Shown one piece after another: positions 7,917 through 16,626 of a stretch of DNA of 64,000 bases. The notes under the pieces were generated by a model. It had not been told where the DNA came from, made no database searches, and saw only the letters and a list, made by a program, of their open reading frames with translations. Position 1 is the first letter of the stretch, and each line of letters starts with the position of its first letter. The stretch is taken from the NCBI GenBank assembly GCA_937992195.1, contig CALKKV010000003.1:1-64000 (forward strand). Direction: 5' to 3'. Made by a program: the position numbers and the translations under genes. Origin of the DNA: an uncultured Gammaproteobacteria bacterium. Its GTDB lineage: Bacteria; Pseudomonadota; Gammaproteobacteria; Arenicellales; Poriferihabitantaceae.

Positions 7917-9590
7917 ATGAACCCCGCAGTAACATTGAATCATGGTGCTAAAACTGTGAGACAGTATCCCAGTGGCTGGCTTGTTTCCAGTATCCTGGTT
8001 ACCGCGGTTCTTCTACTACCCATCATCACTATTTGTGCCTATTTATTTGCGCCAACTAGTGAGAATTGGGGGCATCTGGTCGAGACGGTGCTGCCGAGTT
8101 ACGTCTGGAACTCTATTTGGTTGATGATCGGCGTCACCATCGGGGCTGGGACCATTGGCACCGCGACCGCCTGGTTAACCAGTATGTATCGCTTCCCCGG
8201 GCGGAGAATATTTATTTGGGCGTTACTTCTGCCGCTGGCAATGCCTGCGTATATTATTGCCTACACCTATACTGGGATGTTGGATTCGAGCGGCCCTTTA
8301 CAGGAGTGGATCAGGTCCACTTTTGATCTGCAATACAACGAATACTGGTTTCCCGAGATTCGCTCTCTGGGTGGCGCGGTTACCATGTTCTCACTGGTCC
8401 TGTATCCCTATGTGTATCTGTTGGCGCGTGCTGCTTTTATCAACCAGTCTGTCTGCGTGCTTGAGGCAAGTCGCTCGTTAGGGTGTTCTTCGTGGAGCAG
8501 CTTTTTCCAGGTTGCATTGCCGTTGGCAAGACCGGCAATTGTTGCGGGGTTGTCATTGGCACTAATGGAAACATTGGCGGACTACGGAACCGTCCAGTAT
8601 TTTGGCGTGAGCACGTTTACCACTGGAATCTTCCGCACCTGGTTTGGTATGTACGATCCGGTTGCTGCTTCTCAGCTGTCTGCCTTGCTGATGATTTTTG
8701 TTTTCGGTCTGATTATGCTGGAACGCTGGTCTCGCAGTCGCGCACGTTTTCATCACACAACCAATACGTATCAACGGCTGCCAGAAGTTCAGCTTAAACC
8801 TTCGCACGCTTGGGCAGCAACTTGTGTTTGCCTGTTGCCACTGCTGTTTGGGTTTCTAGTGCCATTGATACAGCTGGTGTTATGGGCCATAGAAACGTTT
8901 GATGAAATGGTGGACGCACGATTTATCGTGCTTGCGAAGAACAGTTTTTTGCTGGCAGGTGCTGCCGCAGTAGTTGCTTTGATACCTGCGTTATTACTGG
9001 GGTATGGAAATCGTGCCTATCCTTCTCGCTTGATGCAAGTATGTACACGGTTGGCATCGATGGGGTACGCTATTCCGGGAACGGTGATTGCGATCGGTAT
9101 ATTGATTCCATTCGGTGCCCTAGATAACTCCGTAAATAGCTGGATGAAAACCAATTTTAATGTCAGCACCGGTTTGTTGTTTAGTGGCACAATATTTATC
9201 TTATTATTTGCTTATACGGTTCGATTTTTAGCAGTGTCACTACAAACTGTTGAAGCGGGTTTAGGCAAAGTGAAACCTTCGATGGATGATTCGGCGCGAT
9301 CAATGGGACTTAGTCAAGGTCAGGTATTGAAACGTGTTCATTTGCCGATAATGAAAGGTAGTTTGTTTACTGCGATGGTGATTGTATTTGTGGATGTGCT
9401 AAAAGAGCTGCCAGCAACTCTGGTGCTACGGCCCTTTAATTTTAATACACTTGCGGTAAGAGCCTATGAGCTGGCATCTGATGAGCGACTCGCAGATTCT
9501 TCTACGGCTGCACTAGCTATTGTTGCAGTGGGGATTTTACCTGTGATCATTCTGAGTGCTGCGATTGCCCGGTCACGTGCCGGAAAATAA
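7917..9590 (+). CDS. fbpB: Fe(III) ABC transporter, tandem-domain permease
   Basis: Inner-membrane permease with two fused BPD_transp_1 domains (about 12 TM helices), the FbpB/AfuB layout. EAA-loop sequences occur in each half, near EASRSLGCSSWSSFFQVALP and at DDSARSMGLSQGQVLKRVHLP. About 557 aa from the ATG at 7917, which is the normal length; a TTG at 7887 is possible but would overlap the hairpin. It is followed after five bases by the ATPase gene, so the two are probably translationally coupled. Confidence 0.92.
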   Translation: MNPAVTLNHGAKTVRQYPSGWLVSSILVTAVLLLPIITICAYLFAPTSENWGHLVETVLPSYVWNSIWLMIGVTIGAGTIGTATAWLTSMYRFPGRRIFIWALLLPLAMPAYIIAYTYTGMLDSSGPLQEWIRSTFDLQYNEYWFPEIRSLGGAVTMFSLVLYPYVYLLARAAFINQSVCVLEASRSLGCSSWSSFFQVALPLARPAIVAGLSLALMETLADYGTVQYFGVSTFTTGIFRTWFGMYDPVAASQLSALLMIFVFGLIMLERWSRSRARFHHTTNTYQRLPEVQLKPSHAWAATCVCLLPLLFGFLVPLIQLVLWAIETFDEMVDARFIVLAKNSFLLAGAAAVVALIPALLLGYGNRAYPSRLMQVCTRLASMGYAIPGTVIAIGILIPFGALDNSVNSWMKTNFNVSTGLLFSGTIFILLFAYTVRFLAVSLQTVEAGLGKVKPSMDDSARSMGLSQGQVLKRVHLPIMKGSLFTAMVIVFVDVLKELPATLVLRPFNFNTLAVRAYELASDERLADSSTAALAIVAVGILPVIILSAAIARSRAGK

Positions 9591-9595
9591 TCCAA

Positions 9596-10639
9596 ATGAG
9601 CGAAACTTTAATAACAGAAGATTTATGTATTGATCTTGGCGGTAGCCGTATCGTAGATCACGTGAGCCTTAAACTGATGGCGGGCCAGATCGGTTGTTTG
9701 CTGGGCCCTAGTGGCTGCGGCAAAACCACTTTCTTGCGCACTATTGCTGGTTTTGAGAAGCCCGCGAAAGGTAGTATACATGTTGGATCAGAATTAATTG
9801 CTGATAGCGGCTATTCCATGGCGCCAGAAAAACGACAGGTGGGAATGGTGTTCCAAGATTTAGCCTTGTTTCCGCATCTTACGATAGGAGATAACGTTGG
9901 TTTTGGTATACGTCATTTTTCACCAAAAGAACGTGCTACGCGAGTAAAAGAGTTGCTCGAACTCGTTGGATTAGAAAGCTATAGTGCCAGATTTCCGCAC
10001 GAGCTATCGGGGGGGCAACAGCAACGTATTGCGCTGGTAAGGGCAATGGCTCCGCGCCCTAAATTACTATTACTTGATGAGCCGTTTAGCGGGCAGGACA
10101 CGGAAAGGCGTGCGCAGCTCGCTACTGAAGTGAGCAGGATTCTACGTCAGGATGGAGCTACGGCTTTGTTGGTTACCCACGATCAACATGAGGCGTTTGC
10201 GTTTTCAGATATAACCGGCGTTGTTAACCAGGGACGACTGCTTCAATGGAGCGACCCATTTGATCTATATCATGAGCCTAGCGACCGCTTTGTCGCGAAC
10301 TTTGTTGGACAAGGTGTTTTTGTGCCTGCTCGTGTTTTAAAAGAGAACCGAATCGAAACCGAGCTTGGTATTATGACTGGTGAGCTCACGCATACGCTTG
10401 AGCCAGGTAGCGAGGTCGAGCTTTTAGTTCGTCCGGACGATGTGGTGCATGATGATTTCAGTCCCAATAAAGCGGTGATTGAATCAAGTTCTTTCCGCGG
10501 TGCCGATCACTTATACACTTTGATTTTTCCAGGAGGAGCGCGCGTTCTTTGTTTAGCGCCAAGTCACCACAATCACAAGATTGGTGAGAAGATAGGAGTG
10601 AAGCTGGAACTGGATCATCTTGTGATTTTCCGAAAATAG
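9596..10639 (+). CDS. fbpC: Fe(III) ABC transporter, ATPase
   Basis: ATP-binding subunit powering ferric-iron import. Walker A is GPSGCGKTT (~residue 38), the signature is LSGGQQQR, Walker B is LLLLDEP and the switch histidine is in LLVTHD. The C-terminal ~110 residues form the TOBE/regulatory domain seen in FbpC/PotA-type proteins. 347 aa is full length. It is the last gene of the operon; an inverted repeat follows at 10694. Confidence 0.93.
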   Translation: MSETLITEDLCIDLGGSRIVDHVSLKLMAGQIGCLLGPSGCGKTTFLRTIAGFEKPAKGSIHVGSELIADSGYSMAPEKRQVGMVFQDLALFPHLTIGDNVGFGIRHFSPKERATRVKELLELVGLESYSARFPHELSGGQQQRIALVRAMAPRPKLLLLDEPFSGQDTERRAQLATEVSRILRQDGATALLVTHDQHEAFAFSDITGVVNQGRLLQWSDPFDLYHEPSDRFVANFVGQGVFVPARVLKENRIETELGIMTGELTHTLEPGSEVELLVRPDDVVHDDFSPNKAVIESSSFRGADHLYTLIFPGGARVLCLAPSHHNHKIGEKIGVKLELDHLVIFRK

Positions 10640-10693
10640 CCCGACTTAACTGTTATTTTAAAAAACCTTTAAGGTAAATGATTTGCGGATCAA

Positions 10694-10720
10694 CCAGCCT
10701 GTCATCGTCATGCAGGCTGG
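10694..10720 (+). terminator. Inverted repeat after the iron operon
   Basis: CCAGCCTG (10694-10701) and CAGGCTGG (10713-10720) form a perfect 8-bp GC-rich stem with an 11-nt loop between convergent genes. There is no long T-tract; it may act in both directions. Confidence 0.45.
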
Positions 10721-10779
10721 CCGAAATTTCATAAAGGTTGTCTTCTATGCCGAAGAAACACTTAGTGAACCATGGTTTT

Positions 10780-11328
10780 TTAGGCAGGCCATTTATTTAG
10801 TGCAAAGGCTTCGTCAATCGGAGTCTGGGTAATGTGGTTTGTGTAGTTTGACATCACTTTCAGGCTTGTACCTAAAATCACCTCTAGTACAGTTTTTTTG
10901 GTGTAGCCGGCAGCAAGAAAGCGTTCGACATCTGATGACTCAGGCCATCCTTTTGTATCGTGAATTATTACCGTAAATTTGCGGAGCGCTTCCAGCTTCG
11001 GATCCGCGATCTGAGTACCATTCCGCAATGCGTCAATCACGTCCGCATCGACGTCTTCGATTTGAGAAATGGTTGTTTGTGCGGCCATACAATAGGTGCA
11101 GCCGTTCAAGCGGTTATTCGTCATTGTAATGATCTGACGCTCTGTCTCAGACAAATCTGTCTTATTAAAAATACCGGCCAGGGTGAGATAGCCTTCCAGA
11201 ATTGCTGGAGATTCGGCCATATTGCCAAGTAAATTGACTTCAAAACCAAAGGTTTTTTTGGCACCGGTTAGAAAAGGTTTTGAACCTTCAGGCGCACTAT
11301 CGATTTTGTATGTCGTGTAGTTAGTCAT
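10780..11328 (-). CDS. AhpD-like carboxymuconolactone-decarboxylase-family protein
   Basis: 182-aa all-helical protein of the CMD/AhpD superfamily, whose members use a CxxC thiol pair in peroxide or thiol chemistry. The redox motif is CTYC (~residue 77), but where the family usually has C-x-Y-C-x-x-x-H-T this protein has CTYCMAAQT, so the proton-relay histidine is a glutamine. That may weaken peroxidase activity. It lies directly downstream of a TetR gene on the same strand (109-bp gap), a common regulator/target pair. Confidence 0.8.
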   Translation of the reverse strand: MTNYTTYKIDSAPEGSKPFLTGAKKTFGFEVNLLGNMAESPAILEGYLTLAGIFNKTDLSETERQIITMTNNRLNGCTYCMAAQTTISQIEDVDADVIDALRNGTQIADPKLEALRKFTVIIHDTKGWPESSDVERFLAAGYTKKTVLEVILGTSLKVMSNYTNHITQTPIDEAFALNKWPA

Positions 11329-11437
11329 GCTTTTGGGAAAATAATAGTTTGTTCTTAGTTTGTACCAAGCGGTAAAAACTAAGGGTAATTCATTGCCAAC
11401 CTATGGTCAACCAATTTTTACGGGAAGGTGGAATGCG

Positions 11438-12019
11438 TTACTGAATTAAGACTAACGCTTGAGATTTGATTGCTTGAAGATCCGACTTTGTATAGACACC
11501 CCGTGCGAGCACCCGTAAACCAACAACGAGTGTCATAAGACCTTTGGCAGCTTCTTTTGTCTTAATTTGCGGGCGAATACTTCCATTTTCCTGTCCCAAC
11601 TTTATCTGATCTACAAAAAAATCTTCAAATTCTTTCATCCCTTTTTTGACGGTTTTAACGGTGTCGGGATCATGGTGTTGGAGGTCCACTGCTATATTGA
11701 CAATCATACAGCCCTTTTTCTCCTTGTCTTGAAGGCTTTGCATAATTAATCCATCAAATAATGTATTGATCGCTTTAACAGGATTTTCCAGCGCGGCTAG
11801 CTGGTCCAGCATTGATTTACGATTGTAGAAGTCGTATTTCAGTAAACTTTTTGTAAACAGCTCTTTTTTGCTGCCAAAGGCATTGTAGAAACTGCCTTTC
11901 GCAATACCAGTTGCTGACAGTAAGTCAGCAAGTGAAGTTGCTTGATAGCCCTTAGACCAAAATACATTGAGCGCTTTATCTACCGCGTCATCGATATCGA
12001 ATGTCTTTTCCCAGGGCAT
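11438..12019 (-). CDS. TetR/AcrR-family regulator
   Basis: 193-aa repressor-like protein with an N-terminal TetR helix-turn-helix: KALNVFWSKGYQATSLADLL then the recognition part GIAKGSFYNAFGSKKELF. The C-terminal ligand domain resembles the TetR_C/YcdC group. It probably controls itself and the AhpD-like gene downstream. The ligand is unknown. A long inverted repeat lies 42-77 bp upstream of its start. Confidence 0.88.
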   Translation of the reverse strand: MPWEKTFDIDDAVDKALNVFWSKGYQATSLADLLSATGIAKGSFYNAFGSKKELFTKSLLKYDFYNRKSMLDQLAALENPVKAINTLFDGLIMQSLQDKEKKGCMIVNIAVDLQHHDPDTVKTVKKGMKEFEDFFVDQIKLGQENGSIRPQIKTKEAAKGLMTLVVGLRVLARGVYTKSDLQAIKSQALVLIQ

Positions 12020-12060
12020 AAACTTTGCTATTTAAAATTCCTTAGGGCGCGCATTCTAAA

Positions 12061-12096
12061 CAAAGCGATACAAACTTTGAAGTCTATATCGCTTTG
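12061..12096. promoter_or_regulatory. 10-bp inverted repeat between tetR and the TupA-like gene
   Basis: CAAAGCGATA (12061-12070) and TATCGCTTTG (12087-12096) are perfect inverted repeats with a 16-bp spacer. They sit downstream of the TupA-like gene and upstream of tetR, so they are either a terminator of the former or an operator for TetR. The A/T runs on the outside fit the terminator idea on the plus strand better than on the minus strand. Confidence 0.45.
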
Positions 12097-12126
12097 ATTT
12101 TTTTAAGTTATAGAATCGTGATAACT

Positions 12127-13032
12127 TTAATCCAGCAGATTCGAGAGATTAGAGCGCGGAACGTGGTTTTGACCGAGCCGTGTGTCCCATAGATCTCCTT
12201 GAGGTTCTGCAAATTCTGCATTGGCAAAAAACGCCTGTTCTCCGCCTATCAGGTAGCTGTTAATTGCGGATTGACCGCTATCTGATAATAGCCATTGCAC
12301 AAATTCTGTTGCCGCCCGGGTATTGGTATGCGGATGCACATCGGCGCTGACCATAACAACACCATATTGGTTAAACAGGTAGGGATCTCCGGTCAGCAGC
12401 ATTTCCAAATTTATACGCTTGGCGTGTTTCAACCATGTGCCGCGATCGCTCAAAGTATACGCGCTCAAACCATCGGCAATATTGAGCGCTGCACTCATAT
12501 TTGCGCCTGTTTCCAAATACCAACTGCCACTTTCTTTAGCGACATTTATCGACAAGTCCTGCCAAATTGACTGTTCTTTAAGGTGGGTGCCGCTGTCATC
12601 AGCGCGAGAAACGAACTTACTACGACTGTTTGCAATCCGCTTAAACGCTTCATGGATATCGTCAATGTGTCGAATGCCTGCAGGATCATTGTGTGGACCC
12701 ACTAATATGAAATCGTTATACATCAGGTCAAAACGTTCTACCCCAAAACCATCCTTTACGAACTGTCGTTCAGAGGGCTTGTGATGACCCAGCAGGATAT
12801 CAGCATCGCCACTTCGCGCCATGCGAATCGCTTGCCCCGTGCCTACAGATTGAATACGTACCCGGATGCCCGACTGCTTTTCAAAAGCAGGGAGAATGGC
12901 GTCATACAGACCGGAGTTTTCTATGGTGGTCGCCGATGCGACGCGAATATTTGTTGACTCACTCAACACCGGTGTCGTCGCTAACAGTAATCCCAAGCCG
13001 GCAAAAGTCAGTTGAAGTAAACCTATTTTCAT
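12127..13032 (-). CDS. TupA-like tungstate/molybdate-binding periplasmic protein
   Basis: 301-aa solute-binding protein with a Sec signal peptide (to ~residue 24). It carries TupA-family hallmarks: ATTIENSGLYDAILPAFEKQ, SVGTGQAIRMARSGDADILL, YNDFILVGP, SRADDSGTHLKE and AYTLSDRGTWL. Family members bind tungstate or molybdate oxyanions. No permease or ATPase gene is adjacent. The gene follows the remains of a molybdenum-dependent sulfite dehydrogenase on the same strand, so it may once have supplied metal for that enzyme. Confidence 0.85.
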   Translation of the reverse strand: MKIGLLQLTFAGLGLLLATTPVLSESTNIRVASATTIENSGLYDAILPAFEKQSGIRVRIQSVGTGQAIRMARSGDADILLGHHKPSERQFVKDGFGVERFDLMYNDFILVGPHNDPAGIRHIDDIHEAFKRIANSRSKFVSRADDSGTHLKEQSIWQDLSINVAKESGSWYLETGANMSAALNIADGLSAYTLSDRGTWLKHAKRINLEMLLTGDPYLFNQYGVVMVSADVHPHTNTRAATEFVQWLLSDSGQSAINSYLIGGEQAFFANAEFAEPQGDLWDTRLGQNHVPRSNLSNLLD

Positions 13033-13117
13033 TTATCGAGTAAACACTCCAATTCAAATTACTCTGACATCCTGCGACGAACAAAAGTTCGATACAGGTG
13101 CCAGAGTTCAAATACGC

Positions 13118-13540
13118 TTATTCGTAGTTGAAAATATCGGGTCGTGGATCAGCAATAAATCCGTCCTTATTCGGCATTTCAACGGCCGCCAGACTTTCTC
13201 CATCCAACGTCGCATTCTTGTCGAAAATATTTGCTTCGCCGAGAACATATGCAACAACTGCATAAACATCATCGTCTGACAAGGAGCCAGGTGCATTAAA
13301 CGGCATTGCGCGTTTAACATAGTCATACACCGTCGATGCATAGGGCCAATAACTTTCAACGGTTTTCTTCGGCTTGCCCGATGCCAAAGAGTCGCGTCCG
13401 CCAATTAATGGTGCAGCACCCAGGTCACTGTTGCCTTCGAGGTTGGCGCCGTGACAAGCAAGACAGTTGGCGGTATAGACTTCTTTACCTTGTTCATAAG
13501 TGCCACTGCCTGGAGGGGCACCGCGTCCGTCTGGCATCAC
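13118..13540 (-). CDS. soxD: SoxD-like cytochrome c, fused to a soxC scar
   Basis: Class I c-type cytochrome resembling the SoxD subunit of sulfite (sulfane) dehydrogenase. The haem site is CLACH and the likely methionine ligand is in AMPFNAPG; SYWPYASTVYDYVKRAMPF and the C-terminal MPNKDGFIADPRPDIF are SoxD-like. The frame has no signal peptide of its own: read upstream from 13540 it runs in frame into SoxC sequence (EWTGVPLSTLLREVGVEKG) with no intervening stop until the TAG at 13670. The N-terminus is therefore missing and the product is probably not exported or functional. Confidence 0.7.
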   Translation of the reverse strand: MMPDGRGAPPGSGTYEQGKEVYTANCLACHGANLEGNSDLGAAPLIGGRDSLASGKPKKTVESYWPYASTVYDYVKRAMPFNAPGSLSDDDVYAVVAYVLGEANIFDKNATLDGESLAAVEMPNKDGFIADPRPDIFNYE

Positions 13541-14145
13541 ATCGATATCAATTGCCGCGCCTTTTTCTACGCCTACTTCTCTTAATAAGGTAGAAAGCGG
13601 AACCCCGGTCCATTCAGATGTGCTGGTTAATCCATGGGTGCCTTGTACAGACTTAAGCGCCGGTTCTCGCTATTCAGTGAGGCCGTTACCCGAGCATTCG
13701 ATAAAATGGAATTTTGATACAGATGGAAAACGTTTCAGGTCTTCCATCGTATATTTTTTCGGGCTATTGACCAAGCCATGAACAACCATGGTATGGGTAG
13801 CGGGATCAATATTTGGTATGCCGCCATGGTGTCTTTCAAAGTGCAGCGCGGACGGTGTAACGATTCCGTTACTACTCTCCAGCGGTGTCATGGTCCATGA
13901 TGACTCTTTGGTTTTGGTTGGATAGCGCCAACGAACTTCACTTTCGAATTGTGATCTAAAACCATAACCACCATCGTCATGGGTAAGACGCCCTTGTTCT
14001 TTGGTGAGATCCCCTGAATAGGGAAATCTATTGCACCTGGTGGTGCCGCAGCGTGCGCGGTAGCTCCGGCGGTGACAGCAGCACTCGCGGCTGCGGCTGT
14101 CAGAAATTGACGTCGACTGGATGACACATCATTATCAGCCGCCAA
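13541..14145 (-). pseudogene. soxC: Broken soxC (Mo sulfite dehydrogenase), frameshift + stop + deletion
   Basis: Remains of the molybdopterin subunit SoxC. From the N-terminus: a twin-arginine signal (SSRRQFLTAAAA) ends in a frame that is lost near 14,020. The second frame holds TPSALHFERHHGGIPNIDP and FHFIECSGNGLTE, including the presumed Mo-ligand Cys, then meets a TAG (13670-13672) where family members have Trp. The same frame resumes with HGLTSTSEWTGVPLSTLLRE and then passes straight into SoxD sequence, so the SoxC C-terminal half is deleted. Three independent lesions make this a clear pseudogene. No ATG start is seen for the Tat segment; the frame stays open upstream to a TGA. Confidence 0.85.
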
Positions 14146-14710
14146 TCCCTGTTTGGGAAATATACCTTGCTTACATTCGCATGGTTCTTCTTCGGAAACG
14201 CTTTGTTGTTGCTTGCTTGTGAGCGCTTCATTCTCTAGATCGATAAGCTCGCGGATGATGCTTTTTGTCTTTGCATCGTAGTCCGCATTCTTTCAATCTC
14301 TTGCCATCTCAATACCTCGCTTCGTTAGTTGTGATTCCTCCACCACTTCCAAACCGAATCGCTCGCAAACCTGAAAAGTACCAGCGCGAAGACGCAGCTT
14401 GCCGAAAACGTAATAGTCGCGGACTAGAGCGCGAATGTAGTTTTGTATAATACTTGATCTCTATGGCGTTATTCGTAGCGGTTATGCAGAAATGAAAAAG
14501 CGCAACATATCAGTGTTTTATCCAAGAAATCACATGTAAATCAGCCTTTATTTTTGGCATCGATGAAAAATGCTATACATCCGGTCGAAAGCCATACCGT
14601 TTGTATCATACGAATACAGCACTGCATTGGCACAGCGAATTATTACGCGTTCTAGTTTAGTGAGGCTAGCCGAATAATGTCTTCAGTAGGAGCTGTGAGT
14701 GGAAAGCCAG
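14146..14710. other. Gene-free, degenerate stretch between sox relic and dioxygenase
   Basis: No intact gene is seen. The minus strand has stop-interrupted but protein-like frames (one ending in LTKRGIEMARD, another running into the soxC Tat region), as expected for decayed coding DNA. A short plus-strand frame at 14265-14450 has no recognisable features. Confidence 0.45.
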
Positions 14711-15760
14711 CTATGCAGGAGGAAGGGTTTCTGTGTACTTGGTGTTACCCTGATAGTAAGTGCCTTTGCCTTCCTGACTTTCTATTCCGTTTCTTTGTGC
14801 TTTTTCATCTATCACCGGGTTTATCGGCCTTGCGTTGTGAGCGCGTAACCACAATCTTAACAAATGTCTTTGTTTTTCCGGATCCGGGCTATCGAAAAAT
14901 TCGGTGCGGGTGTGCAGTACGACATAGTTATTGAAAAATGCAATTTCTCCCGGCTCCATCATAAAGTTCAAACGAAACTCTTCACTGTGCGCAACCTCAT
15001 CGAGGTAATCCAACGCTTCATTTTCCAATTTTTGTTTTTCTAAACCAAGTTCCTCAAAAGCCATTTCAATATAGCTGCGCAAATAACAAATACTGAGGTA
15101 GCCATCTTTCTCAGAAAATACCGGCACTTTTTCCTCGCTAACTGGAGATTCACCAGGGAGATGCTCACCGAACCGGTGATAGAGAAAGCCTTCTTCCAAT
15201 ACAGGAATCAATTCAGGTCGATGCTTTGCGATATGGTTAAAAACAGCTGGGCCGCTCGCGTATCCACTTAGTCCGCCTTTTTCTGCAGGCACAAGACACA
15301 TCATGCCAACAATATCACTGGCATCGGTATGCAGAGCGAGTTCTAAACTGTTTCGATAAGCACGTTCTCGTTGATCTTTTCCGCCCACGTTCACTACGTG
15401 TCCAAGTTTGTCGCCCATCGGGCTTTGCGATTGTGCTTCACCAAAGTAAGTAGAGATGCCCCAGTAAATAATTGCACATTCTTCTTTGCTGTACTTTTCA
15501 GTATCTATTCCTTTGAGTAGTAAGAGGCCTTTGCCTTCCTGCACTTCACTCACCCATTTATCTATTTCTTTTTCAATGGTAGAAATTGGAAAATCATCCT
15601 GGGTGATCTCTTCGACCTGAATATTCCGCTTTTGCACATGCCGAAGGGCTTGATCAAGTGTGTCTAGTACTTCTTTCTCGAGCTGAAAAGTAATCTCAGA
15701 TTTCGATTTAATATCACCGTTTTTCCAGGCTGACACGTGATCATAAAAATGCTGGCTCAT
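14711..15760 (-). CDS. TauD/TfdA-family Fe(II)/2-oxoglutarate dioxygenase
   Basis: ~349-aa non-haem iron oxygenase that couples 2-oxoglutarate decarboxylation to substrate hydroxylation. The facial triad is readable: H and D in LALHTDAS (~residue 145) and the distal His in VVLHTRTEF, followed by the 2OG-binding Arg in RHLLRLWLRA. The substrate is unknown; taurine, carnitine/butyrobetaine or other small acids are typical. I start at the second Met (15760, MSQHFYDH); a Met at 15772 adds four residues. It is divergent from the DMSP-lyase-like cupin, which suggests a shared promoter region. Confidence 0.87.
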   Translation of the reverse strand: MSQHFYDHVSAWKNGDIKSKSEITFQLEKEVLDTLDQALRHVQKRNIQVEEITQDDFPISTIEKEIDKWVSEVQEGKGLLLLKGIDTEKYSKEECAIIYWGISTYFGEAQSQSPMGDKLGHVVNVGGKDQRERAYRNSLELALHTDASDIVGMMCLVPAEKGGLSGYASGPAVFNHIAKHRPELIPVLEEGFLYHRFGEHLPGESPVSEEKVPVFSEKDGYLSICYLRSYIEMAFEELGLEKQKLENEALDYLDEVAHSEEFRLNFMMEPGEIAFFNNYVVLHTRTEFFDSPDPEKQRHLLRLWLRAHNARPINPVIDEKAQRNGIESQEGKGTYYQGNTKYTETLPPA

Positions 15761-15902
15761 AGTTGCTTCCATAATTGATTCGTTTAGTATCGATTACAAT
15801 AATATGGATTATTCTGATCAATACCTGGGAGAAATTCAAATAAAACAGAATACTGCGATTAGTTTTAGTCATAATGCGTTTGGATTCGGGAGTAAAAGAA
15901 CT

Positions 15903-16514
15903 ATGCAAAAAATAAATCCGTCAGTAGATATGTCTCACTTGGGTTGTGAGTGGATGGATATATTGCAAACTCAATGCCCGCCGGATTGGAAAGCACTGCT
16001 ACCTTCAGTGAATCTTGCTCGCACAGACCGCTTGTTACCTGCTAATTCGCTACCGGTTTTGTCCTATCTTCCAGAGATGGTCGAGCTGGCCCCGTCGTAT
16101 AATCAACCGCTGATAAAAGAGTTGATAAAACACAGAACAAAGCTTCACTTTAACCAGACCTATGGTGAAGATGATTTTGGTGCTGATTTTTTAAAACGGT
16201 ACGGCTGGATTAAATTTCTAGGTCCAGATGCTTATTGGCATAGCGATTCTCTGTCTAGCGGATTAGTTCTGTTGGGTGATAATGTATTGTATCCAGAACA
16301 CTGGCATGAAGCGGAAGAGCTTTATTTTCCTATTAGTGGCAGCGGTGACTGGTATCATGAAAACTATGGGTGGCGGCCTAAATCACCTGGGGATTGCATC
16401 GCCCATGAAAGCAACGTTAAACACGCTGTACGTACTAGTGGCGAGCCGCTTCTGTTATTGTACATTTGGAGAGGTGGTGATTTGCAACAAAAGTCTGACT
16501 ATCACAAGCGCTGA
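15903..16514 (+). CDS. DMSP-lyase-like cupin (DddL/DddQ family)
   Basis: Cupin metalloprotein resembling the DddL/DddQ/DddW dimethylsulfoniopropionate lyases, which cleave DMSP to dimethyl sulfide and acrylate. The metal-binding motif is YPEHWHEAEELYFPISG, with a second part GDCIAHESNVKHAV supplying the last histidine and a C-terminal EPLLLLYIWRGG typical of DddL. I prefer the ATG at 15903, which has GGGAG about ten bases upstream and leaves room for divergent promoters. An ATG at 15804 adds 33 unlikely-looking residues and lies only 43 bp from the dioxygenase start. The lyase activity itself is inferred. Confidence 0.75.
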   Translation: MQKINPSVDMSHLGCEWMDILQTQCPPDWKALLPSVNLARTDRLLPANSLPVLSYLPEMVELAPSYNQPLIKELIKHRTKLHFNQTYGEDDFGADFLKRYGWIKFLGPDAYWHSDSLSSGLVLLGDNVLYPEHWHEAEELYFPISGSGDWYHENYGWRPKSPGDCIAHESNVKHAVRTSGEPLLLLYIWRGGDLQQKSDYHKR

Positions 16515-16626
16515 TTTTTTGTAAGGTAGATTTACCCCTACCAAAAAAGATAGTGGGCTAAAATCTCATTTCTTAGCTTTCTTTTTCAAAGAGCTGCTCT
16601 CGTTACAACAGTATTAAAGATATATT

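Noticed and set aside
7476-7943. 155-codon minus-strand frame across the end of fbpA
   Set aside because: Shadow of the fbpA reading frame; Cys/Ser-rich composition typical of antisense translation.
14265-14450. 61-codon plus-strand frame upstream of the sox relic
   Set aside because: Antisense to degenerate coding DNA; no start signals or family match.
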